A stretch of DNA of 64,000 bases from JASBYZ01 sp029983705. GTDB lineage: Bacteria > Actinomycetota > Coriobacteriia > Coriobacteriales > JAEZZM01. The position numbers and the translations under genes were made by a program. Of this stretch, positions 1-8,525 are shown in pieces. Under the pieces are notes generated by a model. It made no database searches. It had not been told where the DNA came from and saw only the letters and a list, made by a program, of their open reading frames with translations. Numbering within the stretch: the first letter of the stretch is position 1; the number at the start of each line of letters is the position of its first letter. Where the stretch lies: assembly GCA_965119715.1 (NCBI GenBank), contig OZ221969.1:1116001-1180000 (forward strand). The letters run 5' to 3'.

Positions 1-1
1 A

Positions 2-670
2 TTAAAAAAGAGCATTGATCAGCTGCCAGAAAGACAGAGGCTTGTCAAGGCTGTTAAAACTCATAAGGAGCTCCAGCAAAAACTTAATACCATAGTTGGT
101 AAAAGAAAAGATATTGAGCTTGATATTGAAGATATCCAGGAACAATTTAAAGATGCTAACGAGAAAATCAAACAAACTGAAGACGCCCTTAACTCAAATT
201 CAGATTCACGACTTGTTTTCAATCTAAATAGAGACCTAGCAGGTCAAATAAAGCGAAAAGAAAAGCTCGAGTTTTCACAAGACGGACTTCTTGAAGAACT
301 TGATAAGTATACGCAACTTGAAGAAAAAGCACAGGCTGCACTCCAAAAACTTATTGAGGTAGAAAAAGCAAATACAGAGGCAATTCAGAAACATGCAGCT
401 CAGGTTAAAGAAGAACTTGAGAGTTTGCAGGCTGAACGTGACGGAGAAGTTCAACATTTAAGTGATGAAGAATATGAGAGCTATGAGCTGGTTCGTGAGA
501 GAAAAAATGGTATTGCTGTAGCTGTGTTGCAAGACGGTGGCTGCTCTGTATGCGGCGCCCAGTTTAATGAGGGACAGCTCCATAAGATTAAAAATGGTGA
601 AGAGGTAAGTACCTGTCCAAGCTGCTCAAGAATTTTTGTAAGACCAGAGCTTGACGAAGAGGCTGAATAG
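2..670 (+). CDS. C4-type zinc-ribbon, coiled-coil protein (5' end outside window)
   Basis: The frame is open from base 2, so the start codon lies upstream of the window. The visible 222 residues begin with about 150 residues of charged heptad-like sequence rich in Glu, Lys and Gln, which looks like a long antiparallel coiled coil. A C-terminal zinc ribbon follows, with CSVCGAQF and, about 25 residues later, STCPSCSRIF. This layout matches the widespread bacterial family with a C4 zinc ribbon (zf-RING_7 type). Members often lie next to Nif3/YqfO-like genes and are thought to bind nucleic acid or ribosomes. I cannot assign a biochemical activity. The stop codon is 7 bases before the RNase H-like gene, so the two are probably co-transcribed. 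Confidence 0.8.
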   Translation, partial: LKKSIDQLPERQRLVKAVKTHKELQQKLNTIVGKRKDIELDIEDIQEQFKDANEKIKQTEDALNSNSDSRLVFNLNRDLAGQIKRKEKLEFSQDGLLEELDKYTQLEEKAQAALQKLIEVEKANTEAIQKHAAQVKEELESLQAERDGEVQHLSDEEYESYELVRERKNGIAVAVLQDGGCSVCGAQFNEGQLHKIKNGEEVSTCPSCSRIFVRPELDEEAE

Positions 671-677
671 TAAGTCT

Positions 678-1529
678 ATGGCAAAGTACACACTTCACTC
701 TGATGGTGGATCAAGAGGAAATCCTGGTCCTTCAGGGCTTGGTTTTACTATTAGCAATGCATCTGATGATGAAATTTGCTATGGCGCGGCCTTCGCAGAT
801 ATTCAAACTAATAATCAAGCTGAATACCAGGCCTTAATTTGGGGCCTCAAAAATGCTCTAGCACTTTCTGACATAGATGAGCTTGAAGTTATTGCAGACT
901 CTGAGCTTATGATTAAACAACTCAAAGGTGAGTATAAGGTAGCAAAAGCAGAGCTTAAGACTCTTTACATAGAGGCTCAAGCCTTACTTGAGCAAGTCAG
1001 TTCATACTCACTTATTCATGTAAAAAGAAATCTTAATAAACGCGCTGATGAACTTGCTAATATTGCAATGGATACAGAAGAGATCTCAGGTGATTATATA
1101 GTTGAGCCTGACTTAGCTTCTCGTCAGCTCTTTGATTTTGAGCATGAAGCTAAAAAACAAAGTAGAGCTGTGACAAAAAATTATGAGCTAAGCGTATGTG
1201 AAACTCTTCAAATTACCAAGCATCTTGATCACAAAATGACTTGGAATGTTGAGCTTTGTATATCTAAGCAAATACGTGGTGAGCTGAGCTCCAAGCTTAT
1301 AGATATTCGCAGCTTATCAGAGATTTTGAGAAGCCTTATGCAAGATATAAATGGCTCTATTATCAAAGAAACTGAATATTTTAAAACTTATGCGCCAACT
1401 GCAGAAAATATATCTGAATATTTGTATCATAAGGCACAGCATGAAGATCGATTAGCTGAGTTTAACATTAAATATATTTGTATACATATGAGTAAGGCTA
1501 GTAGCTTTACATATTATGAAGGGGAGTAG
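678..1529 (+). CDS. RNase HI family protein with C-terminal extension
   Basis: The N-terminal ~135 residues form an RNase H fold of the type annotated as reverse-transcriptase-like/RNase HI. The acidic residues expected for two-metal catalysis are D9 (HSDGGSRGNPG), E49 (NNQAEYQAL), D74 (IADSELMIKQLKG) and D124 (KRADELAN). The expected role is cleavage of RNA in RNA/DNA hybrids. The remaining ~150 residues match nothing I recognise and are not the double-stranded-RNA-binding domain found in some type 1 enzymes. I chose the ATG at 678 because the protein then begins MAKYTLHSDGG, the usual family beginning. An in-frame TTG at 651 would overlap the upstream gene. AAGAGG at 657-662 is a weak, distant ribosome site. 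CoaBC follows after 9 bases. Confidence 0.85.
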   Translation: MAKYTLHSDGGSRGNPGPSGLGFTISNASDDEICYGAAFADIQTNNQAEYQALIWGLKNALALSDIDELEVIADSELMIKQLKGEYKVAKAELKTLYIEAQALLEQVSSYSLIHVKRNLNKRADELANIAMDTEEISGDYIVEPDLASRQLFDFEHEAKKQSRAVTKNYELSVCETLQITKHLDHKMTWNVELCISKQIRGELSSKLIDIRSLSEILRSLMQDINGSIIKETEYFKTYAPTAENISEYLYHKAQHEDRLAEFNIKYICIHMSKASSFTYYEGE

Positions 1530-1538
1530 GAATGCTCT

Positions 1539-2747
1539 ATGGCTAAGCATATCTTAATCATAGTAACTGGCGGTATAGCTGCATACAAGATGTGCGATGT
1601 ATGCTCAAAACTCTCTAAATTAGATTATGAAATCAAAGTTGTTATGACAAAACATGCTAGTGAGTTTGTTGGTAAAGCAAGCTTTGAAGCACTCACTCAT
1701 AATAAAGTACATGTAGATGAATTTAAGAGCTCTGAGTATGATATTCCTCATATAAGCCTAGCTGATTGGGCTGACATGGTTTTAGTAGCTCCGGCAACTG
1801 CAAACATTATAGCTAAGATGCGCAGTGGGATTGCTGATGATTTAGCATCAACAGTACTCCTTGCAACTGTCGCACCAGTTTTTGTAGCACCCGCTATGAA
1901 TGTGCACATGCTTGAGCATCCTTCAACTCAAGAAAATATAGTAGTCTTACAAGAGCGTGGCGTGCAAATTATTGATAGTGAATTTGGTCATTTAGCCTGT
2001 GGCTATAATGGCAAAGGCAAACTTGCCAGTGTTGAAACAATGGTAAGCACAGTGCATGATTTTCAGTCTCAAAAGAGCTCTTTAGCTACAAAAGATTTTG
2101 ATGGTCTAACTATTTTAATAACAGCAGGTCCTACCTATGAAAAGATAGATCCGGTACGCTTTATTGGTAATAGATCAAGCGGTAAGATGGGGCTTGCCTT
2201 AGCAAAGGCAGCACTCTCACGTGGTGCTAAAGTTGATTTGGTCTTGGGTCCGGTTTCTGTACCAGTTATAGGACATGAAAACTTAAGGGTACTACCAGTT
2301 GAAAGTGCGCTTGATATGCTTCAAGCGTGCTTAAGCCACTTTGAGCGCTCTGATATCTGCATTGGCGCTGCAGCGGTGAGTGACTTACGCCCAGCTGAGT
2401 CAGCTCAACAAAAACTTAAAAAAGGTAAAGATGATATGTCGAGTATTTCTCTCGTAGAAAACCCAGACATTATTGCAACCCTTGCACGTGAGAAACATGA
2501 GGGTCAATATATGGTTGGCTTTGCTGCTGAGACAGAACATGTTGAAGAATACGCTCAAAAAAAGCGTGTAAATAAGTCTCTTGATATGATAGTTGCTAAT
2601 AAGGTGGGCGGCACTAAAGAGGTATTTGGTGCAGATAATAATACCGCAAGCATTATTACTAAATCAGGAACTACTCAACTTCCGGAGCTCAGTAAAGATG
2701 AGCTTGCTCATAAAATTTTAGATGCAATACTTCAAGAAAGATGCTAG
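1539..2747 (+). CDS. coaBC: Bifunctional phosphopantothenoylcysteine decarboxylase / phosphopantothenate-cysteine ligase
   Basis: This 402-residue protein carries out two successive steps of coenzyme A synthesis: coupling of cysteine to 4'-phosphopantothenate, then FMN-dependent decarboxylation. The N-terminal CoaC half has GGIAAYK, the active-site histidine region (HISLADWAD), APATANIIAKM, the PAMNVHML substrate motif and a reactive Cys in HLACGYNGKG. The CoaB half starts near residue 187 with ILITAGPTYEKIDPVRFIGN, followed by RSSGKMG, AAAVSDLRP with a downstream KLKKGK, and VGFAAETE. Length and domain order are normal. The ATG at 1539 is preceded by GGGGAG/TAGG; an ATG at 1532 runs into a stop after four codons. 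Confidence 0.97.
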   Translation: MAKHILIIVTGGIAAYKMCDVCSKLSKLDYEIKVVMTKHASEFVGKASFEALTHNKVHVDEFKSSEYDIPHISLADWADMVLVAPATANIIAKMRSGIADDLASTVLLATVAPVFVAPAMNVHMLEHPSTQENIVVLQERGVQIIDSEFGHLACGYNGKGKLASVETMVSTVHDFQSQKSSLATKDFDGLTILITAGPTYEKIDPVRFIGNRSSGKMGLALAKAALSRGAKVDLVLGPVSVPVIGHENLRVLPVESALDMLQACLSHFERSDICIGAAAVSDLRPAESAQQKLKKGKDDMSSISLVENPDIIATLAREKHEGQYMVGFAAETEHVEEYAQKKRVNKSLDMIVANKVGGTKEVFGADNNTASIITKSGTTQLPELSKDELAHKILDAILQERC

Positions 2748-2768
2748 AGTAGATAGCTACTTTGTTGT

Positions 2769-2845
<77 letters not shown>

Positions 2846-2873
2846 TTCTTTTTTAAAACATCACTACATAAAA

Positions 2874-2902
2874 AGACCTCCCATGTTAAACATGGGAGGT
2901 CT
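2874..2902. terminator. Bidirectional intrinsic terminator between tRNA-Pro and cysK
   Basis: A 13-bp perfect stem (AGACCTCCCATGT/ACATGGGAGGTCT) has a TAA loop. Reading leftward it is followed by a run of five T, as expected for the end of cysK. Reading rightward the T-run (CTACTTTTA) is weaker. It separates the convergent tRNA and cysK units. Confidence 0.85.
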
Positions 2903-2925
2903 CTACTTTTACAAGTATGTAGGAC

Positions 2926-3852
2926 TTAATTAAACAAATCAGTTGAGAGATATCTTTCGCCTGTATCTGGAAGAATTACCACAATATTTTTGCCAGCGTA
3001 CTCATCGCGCTTAGCAAGTTCACTTGCAGCCCAAAGTGCTGCACCTGATGAAATACCTACTAAAATACCCTCGGTGTGAGCTAAATCTTTACCGTAAGCA
3101 AAGGCATCTTCGTTTTCAACAGTAATAATTTCATCATAAATATTGGTGTCTAAGGTCTCAGGAACAAAGCCTGCTCCAATACCTTGAATCTTGTGAGAGC
3201 CACCTTGACCAGTTGAAAGAACTGGAGAACCAGCTGGCTCAACAGCAACAACCTTGATGTCTGGGTTTTGGCTCTTAAGGTATCTACCAGTACCAGTTAC
3301 GGTACCACCAGTACCAACACCAGCAACTAATACGTCAACCTTACCGTCTAAATCTTTCCAAATCTCAGGACCAGTTGTTTTTTCATGAACCTCTGGGTTG
3401 GCAGGGTTTACAAACTGACCTGGAATAAATGAATTCTCTTCAGCGTCTGCAAGCTCTTGAGCCTTAGCAATTGCGCCTTTCATGCCCTTAGCGCCCTCAG
3501 TTAGCTCAAGCTTTGCACCATAAGCTAACATAAGCTGTCTGCGCTCAACTGACATAGTCTCTGGCATTACAACGGTTAGATCGAGCCCCTTGGCTGCACA
3601 GTAGGCTGCAAGTCCAACACCGGTATTACCGCTAGTAGGTTCAAAGAGTTTAGTGTCTTTATTGATGCTTCCGTCTTCAATAGCTTTGTCAATCATTGCT
3701 TTTGCAATTCTGTCTTTAACAGAACCTGCAGGGTTAAAAAACTCAACTTTAGCGATAACATTGCCCTTGAGTTCATGCTTAGCTTGGAATTTCTCAAGCT
3801 TTACAACTGGGGTGTTACCAATTAGTTCAGTAATTGAACTATATACAGCCAT
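2926..3852 (-). CDS. cysK: Cysteine synthase A (O-acetylserine sulfhydrylase)
   Basis: This PLP enzyme makes cysteine from O-acetylserine and sulfide in the cytoplasm. The lysine that binds PLP is K46 in NPAGSVKDR. The substrate/PLP phosphate loops EPTSGNTGVGLA and GVGTGGTVTGTG are intact, as is the C-terminal PDTGERYLST. The 308-residue length is standard. The ATG at 3852 is chosen because it gives MAVYSSITELIGNTP and follows AAAGGA. An in-frame GTG at 3867 would place the ribosome site inside the gene. It is a single-gene unit with its own promoter and terminator. No serine acetyltransferase gene is adjacent. Confidence 0.96.
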   Translation of the reverse strand: MAVYSSITELIGNTPVVKLEKFQAKHELKGNVIAKVEFFNPAGSVKDRIAKAMIDKAIEDGSINKDTKLFEPTSGNTGVGLAAYCAAKGLDLTVVMPETMSVERRQLMLAYGAKLELTEGAKGMKGAIAKAQELADAEENSFIPGQFVNPANPEVHEKTTGPEIWKDLDGKVDVLVAGVGTGGTVTGTGRYLKSQNPDIKVVAVEPAGSPVLSTGQGGSHKIQGIGAGFVPETLDTNIYDEIITVENEDAFAYGKDLAHTEGILVGISSGAALWAASELAKRDEYAGKNIVVILPDTGERYLSTDLFN

Positions 3853-3910
3853 GTAAAATCCTTTCACGATTTTCCGAATATCTACGAGTAAATCATTACC
3901 CGATAGTTAA

Positions 3911-3940
3911 ATTTTAAACAGGAGCTATTTTTTAAATCAA
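3911..3940 (-). promoter_or_regulatory. Predicted cysK promoter
   Basis: On the minus strand TTGATT (3940-3935) and TAAAAT (3916-3911) are separated by 18 bases, about 60 bases upstream of the cysK start. I see no T-box or SAM riboswitch elements in the leader. Confidence 0.45.
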
Positions 3941-4037
3941 GTAAAACCTAGTAAAATAATAGGAATTGTATTGATATCTCCATAAGTGGATGAAATTTTG
4001 ACCTTAATAGCTGCACAAATGTGATATAAATTACATT

Positions 4038-4964
4038 TTAGCTGGTAAGACGAGGCCAGGTGAGCTTAATTGAAGGTCCTTTTTGTGAGAGCGCAACCGC
4101 ACCACATGCATTGCCGTAGCGCGCAGCACTTGTATGAGCTTCATTTGCTGCAAGGGCAGTAAGGTATCCAGCTGCAAAGGCATCTCCAGCGCCAACACTG
4201 TCAATCACCTTAGTCTCAAAGCACTCAACCTCATGCATTTCATAGTTCTTATCGTCTTGTAAGAGATAGAGTTTTGTGGGCTTTGCCCCGTTTCTATGAA
4301 TTAAAACTCCTGGTTTGTAAGGGGAGTTTGGATCAAGGATTTGTTCAGCATGAAGTGTTTTGAACTCATCGTTGTTAATACTTAAAATTGCACCTGGTCT
4401 TGACCATAACTCGGGTAAAGACTCAGCTAGTGATTCTGCCATTGGACCTAAGTCAAAAAATACTTTTTGCTCTAAAGGAAGATTTTTTAAGAAGTTTACG
4501 AGTGCCTCATTGAGTGGTTGTAAAAGCTCATAGCCTGAAACATATACGATATCTTTTTTCTTAGGTTTAATATCGTTAAAGAATTCTTCTTGCCAATAAT
4601 TTTCTGCGCCCATAACGGTAATAAAGGTTCTCTCGGCATTTGGACTAATAAGTACCATACAGTGCCCATTATCATGCTCAGAATTTTTAAAGTTGGATGT
4701 GTAGCCAAGGCGCTTGAGTTCCTTTTTAACAGCCTTAGCAACTCGGCCTTTACCAACGATAATTCCCGGAAAACAGGGAACTTTAAGCTGCGTCATAATT
4801 CGTAAGACATTCATGCCACAGCCACCAACTTGAAAGCCTAGGTCACTTGCAAGACAGTCTGAGCCTACAGTAGGAAAATCCATGACGCTCATAAGTTCAT
4901 CGCTTACTGCTCCACCAAAAACATAAACGGTATGCTTTGCTTTTAAATGTTTGAGTTTATACAT
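4038..4964 (-). CDS. PfkB-family sugar/nucleoside kinase
   Basis: This is a 308-residue ribokinase-like kinase. The PfkB signatures are present: a Gly-rich N-terminal segment (QVGGCGMNVLRIM) and the C-terminal anion-hole/catalytic motif DSVGAGDAFAAGYL, where the Asp is the base. The exact substrate is not readable. The gene overlaps the ADP-ribosylglycohydrolase gene by 8 bases, so the two are translationally coupled. This kinase/glycohydrolase pairing resembles E. coli yegV/yegU, and with the nearby nucleobase permease and nucleoside phosphorylase it suggests phosphorylation of a nucleoside or of ribose released from one. The next gene downstream, cysK, has its own promoter. Confidence 0.85.
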   Translation of the reverse strand: MYKLKHLKAKHTVYVFGGAVSDELMSVMDFPTVGSDCLASDLGFQVGGCGMNVLRIMTQLKVPCFPGIIVGKGRVAKAVKKELKRLGYTSNFKNSEHDNGHCMVLISPNAERTFITVMGAENYWQEEFFNDIKPKKKDIVYVSGYELLQPLNEALVNFLKNLPLEQKVFFDLGPMAESLAESLPELWSRPGAILSINNDEFKTLHAEQILDPNSPYKPGVLIHRNGAKPTKLYLLQDDKNYEMHEVECFETKVIDSVGAGDAFAAGYLTALAANEAHTSAARYGNACGAVALSQKGPSIKLTWPRLTS

Positions 4965-6057
4965 ATGACTTCCTAATATCTGAAAGCATCTTTGCTTTTT
5001 CTTTTATACCTAAGTTATTTACAGCCTCAAGCTGATCTAGTTCATTTGTATCAAAGTTTTCTAGAGAGCCTTGGGACGCACAAATAGCGCAGGCAATAGC
5101 CCCAATTGTATCAGTATCTCCGCCAAGGTTGGCACAGAGTTTTGCGCATGTTCTTACCTTAAAATTGCTTGCAAAGGCTGCAACAAAGGCAGAAGCTACC
5201 GTATCTGAAATTTCCATTGTGGTGCCCACATACTCACGAATAAAATAAGCGGCCTCATCTAGGGCACAAAGATCTGCATCTATATCTATTGAAAGGTCAG
5301 ATAAGGTAATTTTTCCTGCTTTGATTTGCTTATATAAGAAGGTAGCTCCAGCAATTCTTGATGCGGGGTTTGAGTAGAACACCTCATCTTCTAAGGCATA
5401 TGCTGTACTACTAATTTTAAGAGCGATATCGAGTGCGTCTTCTGGATTTTCTCCTTCAATAGATGCACTAATAAATGCAACGACTGCACTTGCTGCACTT
5501 AAGGCTACCTTACTTTTGTGAGTAGGGCTTGTGCAGGCATAGATGTGTGAGAGAAAGCGTTTGACCCCGCTTGGCTCATCCAAATTTGGAAGGGGAAGTA
5601 CGCAGCCCAAAGGCGCTATCCTCATAACACAACCGTTAGTGGTACCTAAGTTTTCAAGCTCATCAATGCTGCTTCCATTTTTAATAGCGCTAAGCGCCTT
5701 AGAGCTTGACGGGCCAAGAATATTTTTATCCCAGACTCCATAAGAGTCTGCCCAGATCAAAATATGCTTAGCAACTAAGTTATCACTTGGAATGCCTTGA
5801 GCTTCAATGATCGCATCGCAAATTGCGAGCGCCATTTGGGTATCGTCAGTAATTTCTGCAGCTACAAAGTGGGCTGAGGCTGGATTTTCTGGATGTCCTG
5901 CCTCAAACGAATCGATCTCTCCAAAGAGTTCTTTTACTTTTCTAAAAGATAAAAGTTCTGAAGGCATGCCGTAAGCATCGCCAAGTGCCTGCCCATAGAG
6001 CACGCTTGCTATTGATGGAGCATAATCTTTACTTATGCTTCCATGTTGTTGTTCCAA
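4957..6057 (-). CDS. ADP-ribosylglycohydrolase family protein
   Basis: This is a 366-residue member of the ADP-ribosylglycohydrolase/DraG-like fold. The two metal-binding acidic clusters are visible: TDDTQMALAI near residue 90 and GGDTDTIGAIACAI near 325. Early GDAYGMPSEL and central NGCVMRIAPLG are also typical. The family hydrolyses N-glycosidic bonds of ADP-ribose on proteins or small molecules, or of nucleoside-like compounds. I chose the TTG at 6057 because GGAG lies 8 bases upstream; an in-frame TTG at 6090 has no ribosome site. It is the first gene of a two-gene unit with the PfkB kinase, divergent from the NCS1 permease. Its location favours nucleoside salvage over protein de-ADP-ribosylation. 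Confidence 0.85.
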   Translation of the reverse strand: MEQQHGSISKDYAPSIASVLYGQALGDAYGMPSELLSFRKVKELFGEIDSFEAGHPENPASAHFVAAEITDDTQMALAICDAIIEAQGIPSDNLVAKHILIWADSYGVWDKNILGPSSSKALSAIKNGSSIDELENLGTTNGCVMRIAPLGCVLPLPNLDEPSGVKRFLSHIYACTSPTHKSKVALSAASAVVAFISASIEGENPEDALDIALKISSTAYALEDEVFYSNPASRIAGATFLYKQIKAGKITLSDLSIDIDADLCALDEAAYFIREYVGTTMEISDTVASAFVAAFASNFKVRTCAKLCANLGGDTDTIGAIACAICASQGSLENFDTNELDQLEAVNNLGIKEKAKMLSDIRKSYV

Positions 6058-6156
6058 AATCTCTACTCCAATTTTTATGCAAGTTAACAAGATTTTTACT
6101 TAGAATCAAATTATACTATGTATGTGTAATAATTCACGAATAGGAAAGGGCTTTTC

Positions 6157-7605
6157 ATGGCTGAACTCGAAAATCCTTCCAATAAAGTTGGAAGAATCGA
6201 AGAAGTTGGTCTTGAAACCATCCCAGAGTCAGAGAGAAAGGGTAAGCCAAGCGACTTGTTTATGCCATGGTTCGCGGCAAACATTTCTGTTCTTGGCCTC
6301 TCTTGGGGTTCATGGGTCTTAGGTTTTGGACTTAGTTTTTGGCAAGCAGTAGTAGTTTCCATCTTGGGTTTATTTATCTCATTTGGGCTTTGCGGAATTA
6401 TTGCCTTACTTGGTAAGCACGGTTCTGCTCCAACGCTTGCACTTTCCAGGGCAGCATTTGGTTACAACGGTAACCGCATCTCAGCTGCAATCTCCTGGAT
6501 TCTTACTGTTGGTTGGGAGACGGTATTATGTATTACCGCAACTCTTGCAACCGCTACCGTTTTAAGAGAATTTGGTTTTGATAATCAAGCTCTTTCTTAT
6601 GTTATCGGCTTTGTTGTAGTAGTTGGCTTAGCTGGTGCTGCTGGTATTTTAGGTTTTGACACAATCATGAAAGTACAAACCTGGATTACCTGGATTACCG
6701 GTATACTCACCGTCATCTACCTCATCTTAGTTATCCCTCAAATTAACCTTTCAGCTGTTATGGCAATGCCTGCAGGAAGCCTTGGAGCTTGCATTGGTGC
6801 TCTTGTGATGGTTATGACAGGATACGGTCTTGGATGGGTTAATGCAGCTGCTGACTATTCAAGATATCTTCCACGCCACGCATCAAGTGGAGGAGTAGTT
6901 TTTTGGACTACCTTCTCAGCTGCACTTCCATGTATGATCTTAGTTATCTTTGGTATTTTACTTGTTGGTTCAAACCCAGAACTTGGCCAGGCAATTGACT
7001 CTGACCCAATTGGTGCACTCGTTACCATTTTGCCTTTCTGGTTCCTAATCCCATTTGCTGTGGTTGCAATCTTAGGACTTGTAGGCGGAATCATCATGGA
7101 CCTTTATTCATCAGGTCTTTCACTTCTTGCAACTGGCGTTAAAATTCCTCGTTATGTTGCAACTTCAATTGACTGCGTAATCATGAGTGTTGGTACGCTC
7201 TTAATTGTATTTTTGGCCGATAATTTCCTTGGGCCATTCCAAGGTTTCTTAACTACCTTAGGAGTAATTATTGCTGCTTGGGCAGGTATCATGATTGCTG
7301 AAGCCTTCATGAGAAAAGAAGACTACGACCAAGATTCTCTCTATACTCCTGAAGGAATTTATGGATCGGTAAACTGGGAATCACTCGCAATCCTTGCAGT
7401 AGCTACCATTGTTGGCTGGGGCTTTGTAGTTAACGGAGCAGCTCCTTGGCTTGAGTGGCAAGGCTACTTTATGAATCTCATTGGTGGAAAAGAGGGTCCT
7501 TGGGCATTTTCCAACCTTGGCGTCCTCTTCTCACTTCTTATTGGTCTTGTAGGACATATGATCTTAAACCGTAGCGATATTGCTAAACAAGAGGGAAGAC
7601 GCTAG
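6157..7605 (+). CDS. NCS1-family cytosine/purine permease
   Basis: This 482-residue integral membrane protein has about 12 hydrophobic segments and is of the cytosine/purines/uracil/thiamine/allantoin permease family. A hydrophilic N-terminus (~40 residues, ending PESERKGKPSDLFMPWFAANIS) leads into the first helix, as usual for CodB-like proteins. It should import a nucleobase or related compound by cation symport. The start at ATG 6157 follows AGGAAAGGG. Purine nucleoside phosphorylase begins 4 bases after its stop, which suggests a purine substrate, but sequence alone cannot separate cytosine, purines or allantoin. Confidence 0.88.
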   Translation: MAELENPSNKVGRIEEVGLETIPESERKGKPSDLFMPWFAANISVLGLSWGSWVLGFGLSFWQAVVVSILGLFISFGLCGIIALLGKHGSAPTLALSRAAFGYNGNRISAAISWILTVGWETVLCITATLATATVLREFGFDNQALSYVIGFVVVVGLAGAAGILGFDTIMKVQTWITWITGILTVIYLILVIPQINLSAVMAMPAGSLGACIGALVMVMTGYGLGWVNAAADYSRYLPRHASSGGVVFWTTFSAALPCMILVIFGILLVGSNPELGQAIDSDPIGALVTILPFWFLIPFAVVAILGLVGGIIMDLYSSGLSLLATGVKIPRYVATSIDCVIMSVGTLLIVFLADNFLGPFQGFLTTLGVIIAAWAGIMIAEAFMRKEDYDQDSLYTPEGIYGSVNWESLAILAVATIVGWGFVVNGAAPWLEWQGYFMNLIGGKEGPWAFSNLGVLFSLLIGLVGHMILNRSDIAKQEGRR

Positions 7606-7609
7606 AACA

Positions 7610-8440
7610 ATGCTTGAAAATCCTAAGGTCTTATCAGAACTTGAGCGAGCTTTTGAAACAGAGCTCACTCGGGTTCGCTCTATACTTGATGATGCAGAAC
7701 TTCTTTTAAGAAGATGCGATCTTGATTCCTTTGACATGCTTGTTGTTCTAGGTTCAGGTTACCTGCCTTTAGCAGAGCAAATAGGAGACATTAGAGCAGA
7801 GTTTCCTTTCTTTGAAATTCCGGGCGTAAAAACTCCTACCGCTCAAGGCCATGGCGATAAGATTATGGCGGTAAAACATAGGGATAAAAACATCCTTGTC
7901 TACACCGGTCGCTCACACTTGTATGAGGGACTTGACCCATACACGGTTTGTCTGCCTGAGCGTGTAGCTGCTGCAACGGGCATCAAGTGCGCATTTTTAA
8001 CTAATGCAGGTGGAACTGTACAAGACTGGGCGCTTGGCGATAGTATGACTATCACCGATCACATTAATTTATCGGGAGCATCTCCTTTTAGTGGGCCTTG
8101 CTTTACCGATATCTCTCAGGTGTGGGATCCAGAGCTATCAATGATTATTTCTCAGTTTACCAATAGAGAGGGAACCTACTGCATTTGCAAAGGTCCTGAA
8201 TATCAAACCTTTGCAGAGTCACGTTATCTAAAGACTATTGGAGTAGACATGGTTGGCATGTCTACGGTGCTTGAGGCTATTGCCTTACATCAACTGGGCA
8301 TTAAGGTGTGCGGGGTATCTTTGGTTTCAGACCTATCTTTTTCAACTGAAGAGGTAAGCCAGGATACAGTTATAAGCGCGGTACACAATTCTCTTCCTCA
8401 AGTATTAGAGGCTATTCATTCTGTTGCAGATTCTCTGTAA
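7610..8440 (+). CDS. punA: Purine nucleoside phosphorylase (trimeric PNP type)
   Basis: This 276-residue protein catalyses reversible phosphorolysis of purine nucleosides to base and ribose-1-phosphate. Family motifs are in order: VLGSGYLPLAEQI (phosphate site), KNILVYTGRSHLYEG, TNAGGTVQDWALGDSMTITDHINL, GPEYQTFAESRYL, and VGMSTVLEAIALHQLGI. The usual GPSYET segment reads GPEYQT, a mild deviation. The ATG at 7610 is chosen because GAGGGAAG lies 11 bases upstream. An in-frame GTG/TTG further upstream would overlap the permease. The gene forms a salvage unit with the permease. Confidence 0.9.
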   Translation: MLENPKVLSELERAFETELTRVRSILDDAELLLRRCDLDSFDMLVVLGSGYLPLAEQIGDIRAEFPFFEIPGVKTPTAQGHGDKIMAVKHRDKNILVYTGRSHLYEGLDPYTVCLPERVAAATGIKCAFLTNAGGTVQDWALGDSMTITDHINLSGASPFSGPCFTDISQVWDPELSMIISQFTNREGTYCICKGPEYQTFAESRYLKTIGVDMVGMSTVLEAIALHQLGIKVCGVSLVSDLSFSTEEVSQDTVISAVHNSLPQVLEAIHSVADSL

Positions 8441-8457
8441 ACAGTTTCGTTAAGGAT

Positions 8458-8525
8458 TTAACACAGGGCCCACGGGAATCTATATAGTATAGGTAAGAAA
8501 AACTTCTACTATATAGATGGGCCCT
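8458..8525 (+). promoter_or_regulatory. Promoter with long interrupted dyad over the start of the XpaC-like/telA unit
   Basis: TTAACA (8458-8463) and TATATA (8481-8486), spaced 17, make a plausible promoter. Around it AGGGCCC+ATCTATATAGTA (8465-8471 and 8478-8489, with ACGGGA bulged at 8472-8477) is the reverse complement of TACTATATAGAT+GGGCCCT (8507-8525). This gives 19 matched base pairs. The left arm contains the -10 and the right arm contains the first ATG. It may act as an operator or as an RNA hairpin hiding the start; see findings. Confidence 0.6.

Noticed and set aside
2748..2763. A small hairpin (AGTAG/CTACT) after coaBC as terminator
   Set aside because: The five-base stem without a T-run is too weak, and the tRNA may share the transcript.
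3853..4037. T-box or SAM riboswitch upstream of cysK
   Set aside because: No conserved T-box sequence, antiterminator or S-box elements found in the short leader.
4957..6057. DraG-like control of the NifH-like protein through its conserved Arg
   Set aside because: The hydrolase is 34 kb away in a nucleoside cluster, and no DraT-like transferase is seen.
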